Source: Albirhodobacter sp048262715
GTDB taxonomy: Bacteria; Pseudomonadota; Alphaproteobacteria; Rhodobacterales; Rhodobacteraceae
DNA length: 64,000 bases
Direction: 5' to 3'
Assembly: GCA_048262715.1 (NCBI GenBank)
Contig: JBLXEV010000007.1
Location: 1-64,000 of the forward strand
Below are positions 19,855 to 27,857 of the stretch, one piece after another; position 1 is the first letter of the stretch; each line of letters starts with the position of its first letter. The notes beneath the pieces are model-generated. The model did not search any database. It was not told the origin of the DNA and saw only the letters and a list, made by a program, of their open reading frames with translations. The translations under genes were made by a program, and so were the position numbers.

Positions 19855-20271
19855 TTAGCGCAGTCCCATTTCGGTCAGCGCCGCCATCAATTCGCGGGGC
19901 AGGGGCTCTTCGCGCGGGCGGTCTTGTGGCAGATCGGCGGGGGCGTCTTTGGGGTCAAGATAACGCCAGCCCTGAAACGCCCTGCGCGGCATCGCCTCGG
20001 TGCGGATCACGGCGCGGTCCAACCCGATGGCACAACGCCGGATCCCGTCCGCGCCGATGACCTCGCTGAGCGAGACCACCTTCTGCCGCGCCAGAACCAG
20101 ACCTTTGAACACCCAATAGAGCGAGCCACCATCGAGGATTTCATCCTCGCGTTTTGGCCACATCCGCGTGACATGCGTCGCGACGTCTTTGCCGTGGCGG
20201 GCTTCCTGCCATTCGATCAGGTCTTCGACCTTTTCTGCCCCTACGCAGAGCTTGATCAGATGTGTGGTCAT
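19855..20271 (-). CDS. DUF1489 family protein
   Basis: 138-residue protein matching the alphaproteobacterial DUF1489 family: HLIKLCVGAEKVEDLIEWQ at the start, HVTRMWPKREDEILDGGSLYWVFKG in the middle, and RRAFQGWRYL near the end. The function is unknown. The ATG at 20271 gives the family length; the longer open frame upstream is not supported. It is divergent from nrdJ. Confidence 0.85.
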   Translation of the reverse strand: MTTHLIKLCVGAEKVEDLIEWQEARHGKDVATHVTRMWPKREDEILDGGSLYWVFKGLVLARQKVVSLSEVIGADGIRRCAIGLDRAVIRTEAMPRRAFQGWRYLDPKDAPADLPQDRPREEPLPRELMAALTEMGLR

Positions 20272-20615
20272 GGCAGCATCTCCATTCCTTGACGGGGGTT
20301 CATATAGGGCGGATCGCAGGGATGTGTCGACCAATTGTGAACTGTGGCAAAAAAACATTTCCGCGAGAGATGTGACGCCACGTGCAGCGCGCCTGAGAAT
20401 CTGCCTGCGGGGCGCATTTGCTGGGCTGAGGCGCTGGTCGGGCGGGGGGCGGACTGGTATATATGAGACAGGCTCGTGACAGCGGCAGATAAAAATCGCG
20501 CCATCCAGCATCAGCCGGTTGCCAGTCGCCCACATCATATAGTAGGTCAGCCCTTCGCAACCTACCCTATATCGGGGACTCCCCGATTCCCCCTGACTTT
20601 ACGCCGAGGACACAC
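20272..20615 (+). promoter_or_regulatory. DUF1489-nrdJ intergenic region
   Basis: 344 bp between divergent starts. The downstream part carries two NrdR-like boxes (listed separately) and a 15-base palindrome TCGGGGACTCCCCGA at about 20,572-20,586. No cobalamin riboswitch is evident to my eye. The rest shows nothing I can name. Confidence 0.45.
20532..20577 (+). promoter_or_regulatory. Two candidate NrdR boxes upstream of nrdJ
   Basis: Two 16-base AT-cored elements, at 20532-20547 (core TCATATAGTA) and 20562-20577 (core CCTATATCGG), start 30 bp apart, close to three helical turns. They agree with about 9-10 of 16 positions of the NrdR box consensus, and paired boxes 30-33 bp apart are the usual arrangement for ribonucleotide reductase genes. 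They lie 39-84 bp upstream of the nrdJ ATG. Confidence 0.45.
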
Positions 20616-22895
20616 ATGACCCGCTTTGCTGCCCCAATCGCCGAACAAATCTGGGACATGAAATACCGCCTGAAGGATGCGGATGGCACGCCTGTGGATC
20701 TGTCGGTGGAGGATAGCTGGCGCCGGATCGCGCGCGCTTTGGCTGAGGTGGAGACCGATAAAGCGGCGTGGGAAGAGAAGTTTTATACGGCGCTGGAAGA
20801 CTTTAAGTATCTCCCCGCAGGCCGGATTGCGGCGGGCGCAGGCACGGGCCGCGCCGTCACATTGTTCAACTGCTTCGTCATGGGCACCGTGCCCGATTCG
20901 ATGGGCGGGATCTTTGACATGCTCAAAGAAGCCGCGCTGACGATGCAGCAAGGCGGCGGAATCGGCTATGACTTCTCGACGATCCGCCCGCGCGGCGCGG
21001 CGGTGAAGGGTGTGGCAGCGGATGCCTCGGGCCCGCTCTCGTTCATGGATGTCTGGGATGCGATGTGCCGCACGATCATGTCGGCGGGCTCGCGCCGTGG
21101 CGCGATGATGGCGACGATGCGCTGCGATCACCCCGATATCGAGCAGTTCATCACCGCCAAACAGGATTCGGCGCGGCTGCGGATGTTCAACCTCTCGGTT
21201 CTGGTCACCGATCCGTTCATGGAAGCGGTGAAGGCGGATGGCCCGTGGGATCTCGTCTTCGGCGGGACGGTTTATCACACCGTGCAGGCGCGTGATCTGT
21301 GGAACAAGATCATGAAGGCGACCTATGATTTTGCCGAGCCGGGTGTGATCTTCATCGACCGCATCAACAAGATGAACAATCTGAACTATGTCGAGCAAAT
21401 CGCCGCGACCAACCCCTGCGGTGAGCAGCCCCTGCCGCCCTATGGTGCCTGCCTGCTCGGCTCGATCAACCTCGCGCGTCTGGTCACCAACCCGTTCGAG
21501 GCGAATGCGGAACTCGATCCGACCAAGCTCGACGAACTGGTGCGCCTTGCCGTGCGGATGATGGATAACGTCGTCGATGCCTCGCGCTTCCCGCTGGAGG
21601 CGCAGCGCGTTGAGGCGCAAAACAAGCGCCGGATCGGGCTCGGGGTCACGGGTCTCGCGGATGCGCTCTTGATGCTTGGCCAACGCTACGGCTCGGAAGA
21701 GGCAGCGGCGCAGACGGACGCTTGGATGAAGCTGATTGCACGGGCCTCCTATCTCGCCTCCGTCGATCTGGCGAAAGAGAAGGGCGCTTTCCCGCTGTTC
21801 GATGCCGAAGCCTATCTCGCCTCGGGGAACATGATGCAGATGGATGACGACGTGCGCGAGGCGATCCGCACGCATGGCATCCGCAACGCGCTTTTGACCT
21901 CGATCGCGCCGACAGGGACGATTTCGCTCTATGCGGGCAATGTATCCTCGGGCATCGAGCCGGTCTTCGCCTATGCCTACACGCGCAAAGTTCTGCAAAA
22001 GGACGGCTCGCGGACGGAAGAGGAAGTCGTGGATTACGCCGTGCAAATGTGGCGCGATCTGAAGGGCGATGCACCGCTGCCGGATTATTTCGTCAATGCC
22101 CAAACCCTCGCGCCGCTCGACCACGTGCGGATGCAGGCGGCGGCCCAGAAATGGATCGACAGCTCGATTTCCAAGACCATCAACTGCCCCGAAGATATCA
22201 ATTTCGACGATTTCAAAGAGGTCTATATGGCCGCTTGGGATCAGGGCTGCAAAGGCTGCACCACCTATCGCCCGAATGATGTGACGGGGTCGGTTCTGTC
22301 GGTGTCTTCGGATGCGGAAAAAGCGCCGGAGGCCGATACGGGGGCGGCGATGAACGGCGGCGATGTGGTCTATCTCACCGAGCCGCTGGATCGCCCGTCG
22401 GAGTTGGAAGGCTCGACCTATAAGCTGAAATGGCCGGGGTCGGAGCATGCGATCTATATCACCATCAACGACATCATCCATGGCGGTCACCGTCGTCCGT
22501 TCGAAGTGTTCATCAACTCCAAGAATATGGAGCATTTCGCGTGGACGGTTGCGCTGACGCGGATGATCTCGGCGGTGTTCCGGCGCGGGGGCGATGTGTC
22601 CTTCGTGTCCGAGGAGCTGAAAGCGGTCTTCGATCCGCGCGGCGGTGCTTGGATGCAGGGGCAGTATATCCCCTCGATCTTGGCGGCCATTGGCGGCGTG
22701 ATCGAACGTCACATGATCGCAACGGGCTTTATCGCGGGCGAGGGCATGGGCCTGAAATCGGATCCGCAGGCCGAAGTCATGGCGATTGGCGAGCGTCCGC
22801 GCGGCGCGGCTTGCCCGTCCTGCGGCAGCTACGCGATGCGCAAGGTCGAGGGTTGTATGACCTGCGCCGACTGCGGCCATTCGAAATGCGGCTAA
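20616..22895 (+). CDS. nrdJ: Adenosylcobalamin-dependent ribonucleoside-diphosphate reductase
   Basis: 759-residue class II ribonucleotide reductase, which makes deoxyribonucleotides with coenzyme B12 and needs no oxygen. Visible landmarks are FNCFVMG (Cys86), the finger-loop NPCGEQPLPPYGACLLGSIN (Cys268), and LTSIAPTGTIS. The C-terminal tail has zinc-finger-like cysteines (ACPSCGSYAM and CMTCADCGHSKCG) that in this family relay reducing power. It belongs to the shorter class II subgroup, not the ~1,200-residue form common in related bacteria. The Tn7-like element is inserted just after its stop codon, in the stretch before its own terminator (now at 50,139). Confidence 0.95.
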   Translation: MTRFAAPIAEQIWDMKYRLKDADGTPVDLSVEDSWRRIARALAEVETDKAAWEEKFYTALEDFKYLPAGRIAAGAGTGRAVTLFNCFVMGTVPDSMGGIFDMLKEAALTMQQGGGIGYDFSTIRPRGAAVKGVAADASGPLSFMDVWDAMCRTIMSAGSRRGAMMATMRCDHPDIEQFITAKQDSARLRMFNLSVLVTDPFMEAVKADGPWDLVFGGTVYHTVQARDLWNKIMKATYDFAEPGVIFIDRINKMNNLNYVEQIAATNPCGEQPLPPYGACLLGSINLARLVTNPFEANAELDPTKLDELVRLAVRMMDNVVDASRFPLEAQRVEAQNKRRIGLGVTGLADALLMLGQRYGSEEAAAQTDAWMKLIARASYLASVDLAKEKGAFPLFDAEAYLASGNMMQMDDDVREAIRTHGIRNALLTSIAPTGTISLYAGNVSSGIEPVFAYAYTRKVLQKDGSRTEEEVVDYAVQMWRDLKGDAPLPDYFVNAQTLAPLDHVRMQAAAQKWIDSSISKTINCPEDINFDDFKEVYMAAWDQGCKGCTTYRPNDVTGSVLSVSSDAEKAPEADTGAAMNGGDVVYLTEPLDRPSELEGSTYKLKWPGSEHAIYITINDIIHGGHRRPFEVFINSKNMEHFAWTVALTRMISAVFRRGGDVSFVSEELKAVFDPRGGAWMQGQYIPSILAAIGGVIERHMIATGFIAGEGMGLKSDPQAEVMAIGERPRGAACPSCGSYAMRKVEGCMTCADCGHSKCG

Positions 22896-22908
22896 GCTGA
22901 AGATTCGG

Positions 22909-22913
22909 GTGTT
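22909..22913 (+). repeat. 5-bp target duplication, left copy (GTGTT)
   Basis: GTGTT directly abuts the left terminal TGT of the element and is repeated at 50069-50073 after the right end. Tn7-family elements make 5-bp duplications. It begins 14 bases after the nrdJ stop codon. Confidence 0.92.
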
Positions 22914-22982
22914 TGTAGGACCCGGCATAAAATGACCATTCGGAGCATTTTTTTGACCTTTCCACACAGATCAAATGACCAC
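22914..22982 (+). repeat. Transposon left end with three TnsB-site-like repeats
   Basis: Three repeats of a 10-base core lie at 22930-22939 (AAATGACCAT), 22951-22960 (TTTTGACCTT) and 22973-22982 (AAATGACCAC), 21 and 22 bp apart. This close packing resembles the right end of Tn7, which is also the end next to its attachment gene. The same core occurs inverted at the other end of the element. Confidence 0.8.
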
Positions 22983-23008
22983 CGGCAACTTTGTTTGTCG
23001 GTGGTTTT
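22979..23008 (+). terminator. Rho-independent terminator inside the left end
   Basis: A stem of CCACCGGCAA against TTGTCGGTGG (one mismatch or bulge) is followed by TTTTATTTTAT. It overlaps the third TnsB-like repeat and lies about 85 bp after the nrdJ stop, so it can end nrdJ transcripts before they enter the cargo. Confidence 0.75.
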
Positions 23009-23220
23009 ATTTTATATCAATGGTTTATGAGGAAATGAGCAGTGCGCTCTTTCTGATTTAGGGATGGCTGTCCAAGGTACAGCGTCGGCATTGACGCAAC
23101 CACCAAGATGTTCTCATTACGCTCTCAAGGATCCGGATCCTCTTGTTGAAACATGGCAGCCCCAAGCTGCCAGATGCTGGCCGCCAAACGATGCGCACGC
23201 CGGTTCAGAGAGGACACCAA

Positions 23221-24270
23221 ATGCCACGCATAAAATTTGCCGACGTCAAATTTCCTGATCACAATACGCCATCCGCTTACGATCTTGAGGTTCGTTTGAG
23301 AAAGCACTTGGACCAGTTCAGAGAACGGATCGGTAGCCCGAAATTCGAATACGCGATGTCGGAAGCCGACCGCCTGAAAGTCAAACGGAGAGCGGCAGCG
23401 TATCTCAGCGCAGTTTCACGCCGATCTGGCATGGACCATCTTGACCCGAAGGACCGTGCGCGACTCGAGGTGTTTCGAAGTGGCGCTGAGATAAAGCCAA
23501 TAGAGACAGAGCACCGCGCCGACGAAATCGCCAGCGCCCTCCACGCGGAAATGCCTTGGATGGCGCCTGCAACAGAGCGTCTTTGGCAAGACATGCGGGC
23601 CTCAGTCCGCAACGGCGATGCTGCGCCTCGTCTGAGACCATTGCTCCTTGTTGGTCCGCCAGGGATTGGCAAAAGCCACTTTGCCCGGTTGTTGGGGGGG
23701 CAGCTCTCAGTGCCAACGTCGATCATCGAAGCCACGGGTGAACCCGCCTCATTCGCTGTTACGGGGTCTCAAAAAGGATGGGGATCAGCGGGCCCGGGAA
23801 AGATCTTGGAAGGTATCATGGCCTCTCAGATTGCGAATCCTGTGTTCGTGATCGATGAGATCGAGAAAGCAGGGGAGGTCCAGTCAACCGGCGGTCAGCG
23901 GTATTCTCTGACTGAGGGTTTACTGCCCCTCCTTGAGAGGTCCACTGCGCGTCACTGGTCATGCCCTTACTTCCGTATTCGCTTCGACATGTCCTGGATC
24001 ACATGGGTTCTGACAGCCAACAGCCTGCGCGGTCTGTCAGCCCCTTTCCTTAGCCGGTGCCCTCCCATAGATCTGAGGACTCTGACGCAAGAACACCTGA
24101 TCGGATTCGCCGAGCGCGAAGGGGCGCGTCGTGACCTTCCCCTAGATGCGGTCGATGCGGTCAAAGAAGTCATCGAAGCGATCCGGACCCCGCCTCACGT
24201 CAGCCTGCGATCAATTATACGAATGCTCGATGCCGTGGAACAAACGATAAACCGGCCTGTGTTGCATTGA
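23221..24270 (+). CDS. Lon-like AAA+ ATPase without protease domain
   Basis: 349-residue protein with one AAA+ module. Walker A is LLLVGPPGIGKSHFA (residues about 140-154), Walker B is VFVIDEIEKA, followed by sensor 1 (WVLTANS) and an arginine-finger region (APFLSRCPPI). The order resembles the ATPase part of Lon, but there is no serine-lysine protease domain. An N-terminal helical region (residues 1-110) precedes it. The ATG at 23221 has a purine-rich GAGAGGA upstream; the open frame extends further but without a site. It is followed by two small genes in the same direction. It is not TnsC-like in sequence, so a target-choice role is not implied. The function is unknown. Confidence 0.75.
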   Translation: MPRIKFADVKFPDHNTPSAYDLEVRLRKHLDQFRERIGSPKFEYAMSEADRLKVKRRAAAYLSAVSRRSGMDHLDPKDRARLEVFRSGAEIKPIETEHRADEIASALHAEMPWMAPATERLWQDMRASVRNGDAAPRLRPLLLVGPPGIGKSHFARLLGGQLSVPTSIIEATGEPASFAVTGSQKGWGSAGPGKILEGIMASQIANPVFVIDEIEKAGEVQSTGGQRYSLTEGLLPLLERSTARHWSCPYFRIRFDMSWITWVLTANSLRGLSAPFLSRCPPIDLRTLTQEHLIGFAEREGARRDLPLDAVDAVKEVIEAIRTPPHVSLRSIIRMLDAVEQTINRPVLH

Positions 24271-24360
24271 GTAGATGTCGGCGCCGAGCTGAAAGGCGTT
24301 TTTCTCCGGTCTTTCGGCCGATCCTTTAACCACACCATCATGTCTATTTTGGAGTTCCTC

Positions 24361-24801
24361 ATGACCAATAAAGCCTTTTGGGCTCAGAAAATGCGTTCCG
24401 CCATCACCGCTGCTGATGCCGGACCTTCAGAAACCGACCTCGCCGGCGCACCAATGCTGACATACTGGCGACCGCATGTATCCCGCCATGGCGCGCTCAT
24501 TTTATGGGGGATCGTGTCTGGTCACCCAAGCCTGAGAGACGGCTGGATCACAACGTCCCAGCTTGTCGCGATTGACGTCGCCAAAGGCTGGGCTCGCACT
24601 GCGTCACGGTGGTATGCATTAGGCCAACCCGAGGCAACCATAGCCCAAGGCCTTGGGATGGAGGTGGCCCCCGCTGGTTTCGTACAGATCGACGTGCCCG
24701 GGTACCGGCCACTCGATGACATGTCGCTGCTCGATCAGCTTCTGGTGGCCTGGCGCGATCGCATTTTACAGGCCGAGGCCGAAGGGGACCGACATGTCTG
24801 A
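24361..24801 (+). CDS. DUF6634-like hypothetical protein
   Basis: 146 residues from the ATG at 24361. The centre LILWGIVSGHPSLRDGWITTSQL and GWARTASRWYALG resembles the DUF6634 group common in genomic islands of alphaproteobacteria; this assignment is from remembered pattern. The C-terminus overlaps the next gene by 8 bp. Together with the AAA+ ATPase upstream and the small gene downstream it forms an apparent three-gene cargo operon of unknown role. Confidence 0.6.
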   Translation: MTNKAFWAQKMRSAITAADAGPSETDLAGAPMLTYWRPHVSRHGALILWGIVSGHPSLRDGWITTSQLVAIDVAKGWARTASRWYALGQPEATIAQGLGMEVAPAGFVQIDVPGYRPLDDMSLLDQLLVAWRDRILQAEAEGDRHV

Positions 24802-25045
24802 TGATGACGAGCCAAAGTATTTTTCTTTCGAAGAACGCCAACGGCATAAAGCGCGCTCACGTGCGCGCGACGAAGAGCGGCTCGCGCGGGGGGAGATTTC
24901 AGCAATAGAACTGCAGCGGGAGAACATGCCGTTCCACAAGCTCCGTCGAGACCGGGTCGCTCTGTACAGAAGCAAGAGGACGGGCGAATTTGTCTGGATC
25001 TCGTTAGAACCGAAGCCGAGCACCCAAGAAGGTGATGACGGTTAA
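24794..25045 (+). CDS. Small highly charged hypothetical protein
   Basis: 83-residue protein rich in Arg, Lys and Glu (FEERQRHKARSRARDEERLARGEIS) with a short strand-like end (VALYRSKRTGEFVWISLE). It overlaps the end of the previous gene by 8 bp (ATGTCTGA), which suggests coupled translation. I recognise no family. A nucleic-acid-binding or adaptor role is possible from charge alone. Confidence 0.6.
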   Translation: MSDDDEPKYFSFEERQRHKARSRARDEERLARGEISAIELQRENMPFHKLRRDRVALYRSKRTGEFVWISLEPKPSTQEGDDG

Positions 25046-25176
25046 TTGGTGGCCAGGGTTCGACGGGGTGACTGAACATTGCCTGCGGTTGATATCGCTC
25101 GGGTCCACTGCGAGCTTTTAATCAGTACGCACAGGATAAACATGTCCGATGGACAGAAACCTTCAATTCCTTCTAC

Positions 25177-25696
25177 TTGCCCTGGCGATACCTTCCAGGG
25201 GCTCTGCCAGTGGAAATCGATATTTTCGCAATCGGTGATGTCCACGGGCAGGTTGAGCTACTTGAACAGATTTTCCGCGAAATCAAGAATACCCCACGCG
25301 AAGCGCTCAAACGTCATCGTGTCTTTTGGGGAGACCTTATTGATCGCGGACCAGCGTCGATCCGAGCTGTTGATCTGGCCATGAAAGCCGGTCTGTTTGC
25401 GGATGTTGACGATCTGCATGCTATGCTCGGCAATCATGATCTTGTTCTGATGCTGGCGCTCGAAGGCCCAAAGTATCTCGACTTCTGGGGAAGGCTGGGC
25501 GGTGACAAGGTCATGGCCGAGCTTGGTCTGTCGGCAGATACGCACAGTTGGGACGAGCTAGCGGCGAAGCTGAGAGATAATCTGCACCCTGAATATCTGG
25601 GCTCAATAACTTCGGGAGCGACACATCTCTATCTTGGCGACCTCCTCTTTGTGAATGCAGGTATACACCCATTTCAGAACCGCGCCGCTTTTCTAG
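25177..25696 (+). pseudogene. Metallophosphoesterase (PPP-type), cut by an IS element
   Basis: The N-terminal ~173 residues of a Ser/Thr phosphatase-like metallophosphoesterase: FAIGDVHGQ, GDLIDRGP and LGNHD give the metal-binding set, and FVNAGIHP matches the later family motif (usually VHAG, so one His is absent). The reading frame then enters an IS481-family element at 25697. The usual C-terminal part, ending in a WIR-type segment, is lost. Beyond the element, the joined frame stays open about 45 codons but does not resemble the missing part. The start is uncertain (ATG 25177 or GTG 25210). Confidence 0.75.
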
Positions 25697-26652
25697 GTGT
25701 TCAGTCCCGGCATCTGGTGGATCGGATTTAGGATGAATCTGTCTGGCTCGGATGTCCAGATCTTGCAGATGTATTCGTAAGGCGTGAGGCCGCCGAGGGT
25801 TTTGAGCCGGCGGGCGAAATTGTAGGCTGCCATGAAGTCCGCCAAGTGGGTGCGGAGCTGGTCGTGATCATCGTAATGGAAGCGTTTGACGGTCGCGTCC
25901 TTGATCGTGCGGTTCATCCGCTCGACCTGGCCATTCGTCCAAGGGTGGTTTGGCTTCGTGAGGCGGTGCTCGATACCGTTGGCTTCACATATGATGTCAA
26001 AGCGCATGGGCCGGGAGTAGATGGTGTTGCGGTTCCGCGGCTGCTCGGCGAACTGAATACCGTTGTCGGTGAGAATGGTGTGGACCTGATAGGGCACTGC
26101 TTCAAGCATGTGTTGCAGGAACTCCCAGGCCGTCTTCCTGTCCGCCTTATCGACGAGCTGGGTCACGGCAAACTTGCTTGTGCGGTCGATGCCGACGAAC
26201 AGAAATAGCTTTCCCTCAGCAGTCTGCACTTCGGCAATATCGATATGAAAGAAGCCGATGGGGTAGCGTTTGAACTTCTGGCGCTTCGGCTTGTCGCCTC
26301 CCACGTCAGGCAGCCGAGAAATGCCATGGCGCTGCAAGCACCGATGCAGCGCCGAACGAGTCAGATGCGGGATGGAAGGCTGTAGGGCATAGAGGCAGTC
26401 ATCCAGAGGCAGCAGCGTATGCCGCCTGAAAGCAACGATAGTCGCCTCCTCGGCCTCTGTCAGGACCGTCGAGCGTGGCTCCTTCGGCCCGGTCTTGAGA
26501 TCCTCAACCGTCTGGCGCTTGCGCCATTTCGCAACCGTCTTCGGGTTGATCCCCAGATCCCGGCTCAACGTCGCGAGCGAAGCTTGCGATCGTTGTATTG
26601 CAGCTCTGACGGCGTACGTGGTCGTGGCGCTTCCGTGACGAACCTGGCCCAT
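25693..26652 (-). CDS. IS481-family transposase
   Basis: 319-residue transposase: an N-terminal helix-turn-helix (ASLATLSRDLGINPKTVAKWRKR, residues about 22-44) and an integrase-core domain with FHIDIAEVQ, LTDNGIQF and NGQVERMNRTIK giving the D-D-E triad. The ATG at 26652 follows GGAAGGAGG at good spacing. The stop codon TAG is not inside the element: it is formed by the CTAG target copy at 25693-25696, so the protein ends correctly only because of the insertion site. Confidence 0.88.
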   Translation of the reverse strand: MGQVRHGSATTTYAVRAAIQRSQASLATLSRDLGINPKTVAKWRKRQTVEDLKTGPKEPRSTVLTEAEEATIVAFRRHTLLPLDDCLYALQPSIPHLTRSALHRCLQRHGISRLPDVGGDKPKRQKFKRYPIGFFHIDIAEVQTAEGKLFLFVGIDRTSKFAVTQLVDKADRKTAWEFLQHMLEAVPYQVHTILTDNGIQFAEQPRNRNTIYSRPMRFDIICEANGIEHRLTKPNHPWTNGQVERMNRTIKDATVKRFHYDDHDQLRTHLADFMAAYNFARRLKTLGGLTPYEYICKIWTSEPDRFILNPIHQMPGLNT

Positions 26653-26709
26653 AATGCCTCCTTCCATTCCTGAGAAAGGATCGCACCATCAAACCGTGGG
26701 ATCAAACAC
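25697..26709 (-). mobile_element. IS481-family insertion sequence
   Basis: 1,013-bp element with related ends (GTGTTCAGTCCC at the left, the complement of GTGTTTGATCCC at the right) flanked by CTAG on both sides (25693-25696 and 26710-26713). It carries one transposase gene on the minus strand and interrupts the metallophosphoesterase gene. IS481 elements are known to prefer CTAG-centred targets. Confidence 0.82.
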
Positions 26710-26713
26710 CTAG

Positions 26714-27216
26714 GCTATGAAGTGGTATTGATTGAATCAATTATTCAAAACTTGATCAAAATTCCGAAATTCAGGGTGTGCCTTCGACTGCCAAGTGCCT
26801 CCGAATTCAATGGCGCAGGCTGCCGGTACGGCCAGAAAAACTGAGAGATCTACGTCCCATGTCGATCCTTGATTGCATCGAATTTCTTGCCGACAATTTG
26901 ACGTAAAGCTGACAGGTCGGCCTGGTTTCTCAGCTCCGATGTGCCAAGCCTATCACTCCGAATTTCCCATTTGGAAATGTCGTTGTCCTCGTAGGGCGCT
27001 ATTACGCGCTGATCGATAATTTCTGCCGAGACAGACAGCTTCAAAGCAACCCTCTTCGGTCCGTGCTGCCCTTGGCTATCGAGAAGCTCAGCGGTAGTCG
27101 GTCATTCGACCAATACCAGCCTGGTTCTGGCTCACGGTGCTTCCCGTAGAGGGAGACAGCCGAGAGGTCGGACAGCGAGGTGACACGGCCGCAGTGATGT
27201 GTTTTGATGTTATTAA
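26714..27216. other. Stretch between the IS element and the small exported-protein genes
   Basis: About 500 bp. One short minus-strand frame (27044 down to 26850, 64 codons, starting MKLSVSAEIIDQ) has protein-like composition but no convincing ribosome site and no family I know, so I do not list it as a gene. The part next to the element may hold the remains of the broken phosphoesterase gene. Nothing else is recognised. Confidence 0.4.
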
Positions 27217-27525
27217 TCACTCGTTCTTTGCTACATTGGAAATGCAGAACTCTTTGACACGGATTGCGAACTCTTCGATGGCCAATTCTGGGTTGTTAGA
27301 AACAGGAATGTCGTAAGCCGCGATTGCAATATCAGTCCCCCACATTTCCCCTGCGGCCCTCACCTCGCGCAACACGTGGTTCATGGGATAACCTAACTGC
27401 CGCATTTCCATAATGACCATGGCAACGGCCTGTGCTCTCATGCATGGCGTCACTGTCAATGTTTCATCAGCGGCGGCGCTGCCTGCAATACAGATGGTGA
27501 TGGCGTGTATAAAATGTTTCATCAT
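27217..27525 (-). CDS. Small exported protein, paralogue of its upstream neighbour
   Basis: About 102 residues from the ATG at 27525, with a signal peptide (MMKHFIHAITICIAGSAAA, cleavage likely before DETL). The mature part has two cysteines and the segment IAAYDIPVSNNPELAIEEF, which matches TIDAYDTPISSGDSDTIIREF of the protein encoded just upstream. The start overlaps the upstream stop (ATGATGA), so the two are coupled. I know no family. Two cysteines and export suggest a small disulfide-bonded periplasmic protein. Confidence 0.6.
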   Translation of the reverse strand: MMKHFIHAITICIAGSAAADETLTVTPCMRAQAVAMVIMEMRQLGYPMNHVLREVRAAGEMWGTDIAIAAYDIPVSNNPELAIEEFAIRVKEFCISNVAKNE

Positions 27526-27857
27526 TCGGTCCATCCGTTATTAGAAAGGCATCTCTTTTCCGCATAATTTCCGAACTCTCTAATGATCGTATCGGAATCG
27601 CCTGAGGAAATAGGGGTATCGTAGGCATCAATGGTCAAATCAACCAAAGCCTGATCAAAGATTTTATTTCCCGTCACATCCAGCATGAGTACAGTGCGGT
27701 TTAAAGGCGTACCTGACTGACGCAGATCCATCAAAACTTCGCCAATCCTTTGCGCGTTCTGACATAGCATGCCTGTCGTTGTTGTATCGGCAGTGGCGCT
27801 GCCTGCAATAAGGATCGTGACGAGCGACCCAAGAAGTGAATTAACGCTTTTTTTCAT
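27522..27857 (-). CDS. Small exported protein, first of a tandem pair
   Basis: 111 residues with a clear signal peptide (MKKSVNSLLGSLVTILIAGSATA, cleavage likely before DTTT). Two cysteines lie near the ends of the mature chain (MLCQNAQRIG and KRCLSN), a likely disulfide. The overall layout matches the next gene, so the pair looks like a tandem duplication that then diverged. The ATG at 27857 has a purine-rich AAGGAACTG upstream. The function is unknown; immunity or inhibitor roles are common for such exported pairs but are not shown here. Confidence 0.6.
   Translation of the reverse strand: MKKSVNSLLGSLVTILIAGSATADTTTTGMLCQNAQRIGEVLMDLRQSGTPLNRTVLMLDVTGNKIFDQALVDLTIDAYDTPISSGDSDTIIREFGNYAEKRCLSNNGWTE

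Noticed and set aside
20272..20615. Cobalamin riboswitch upstream of nrdJ
   Set aside because: Looked for because the enzyme uses B12, but I see no B12-box-like core or the expected long folded leader.
20562..22967. 801-codon minus-strand frame opposite nrdJ
   Set aside because: It is the mirror of a certain gene (nrdJ) and very rich in His and Arg, as expected from antisense reading of high-GC codons.
23221..24270. The AAA+ protein as a second TnsC
   Set aside because: Its ATPase region is Lon-like with an arginine-finger arrangement unlike TnsC/TniB, and a clear TnsC lies at 47349.
26850..27044. 64-codon minus-strand frame after the IS element
   Set aside because: The composition is acceptable, but there is no start signal, no family and no partner, so it is not called.
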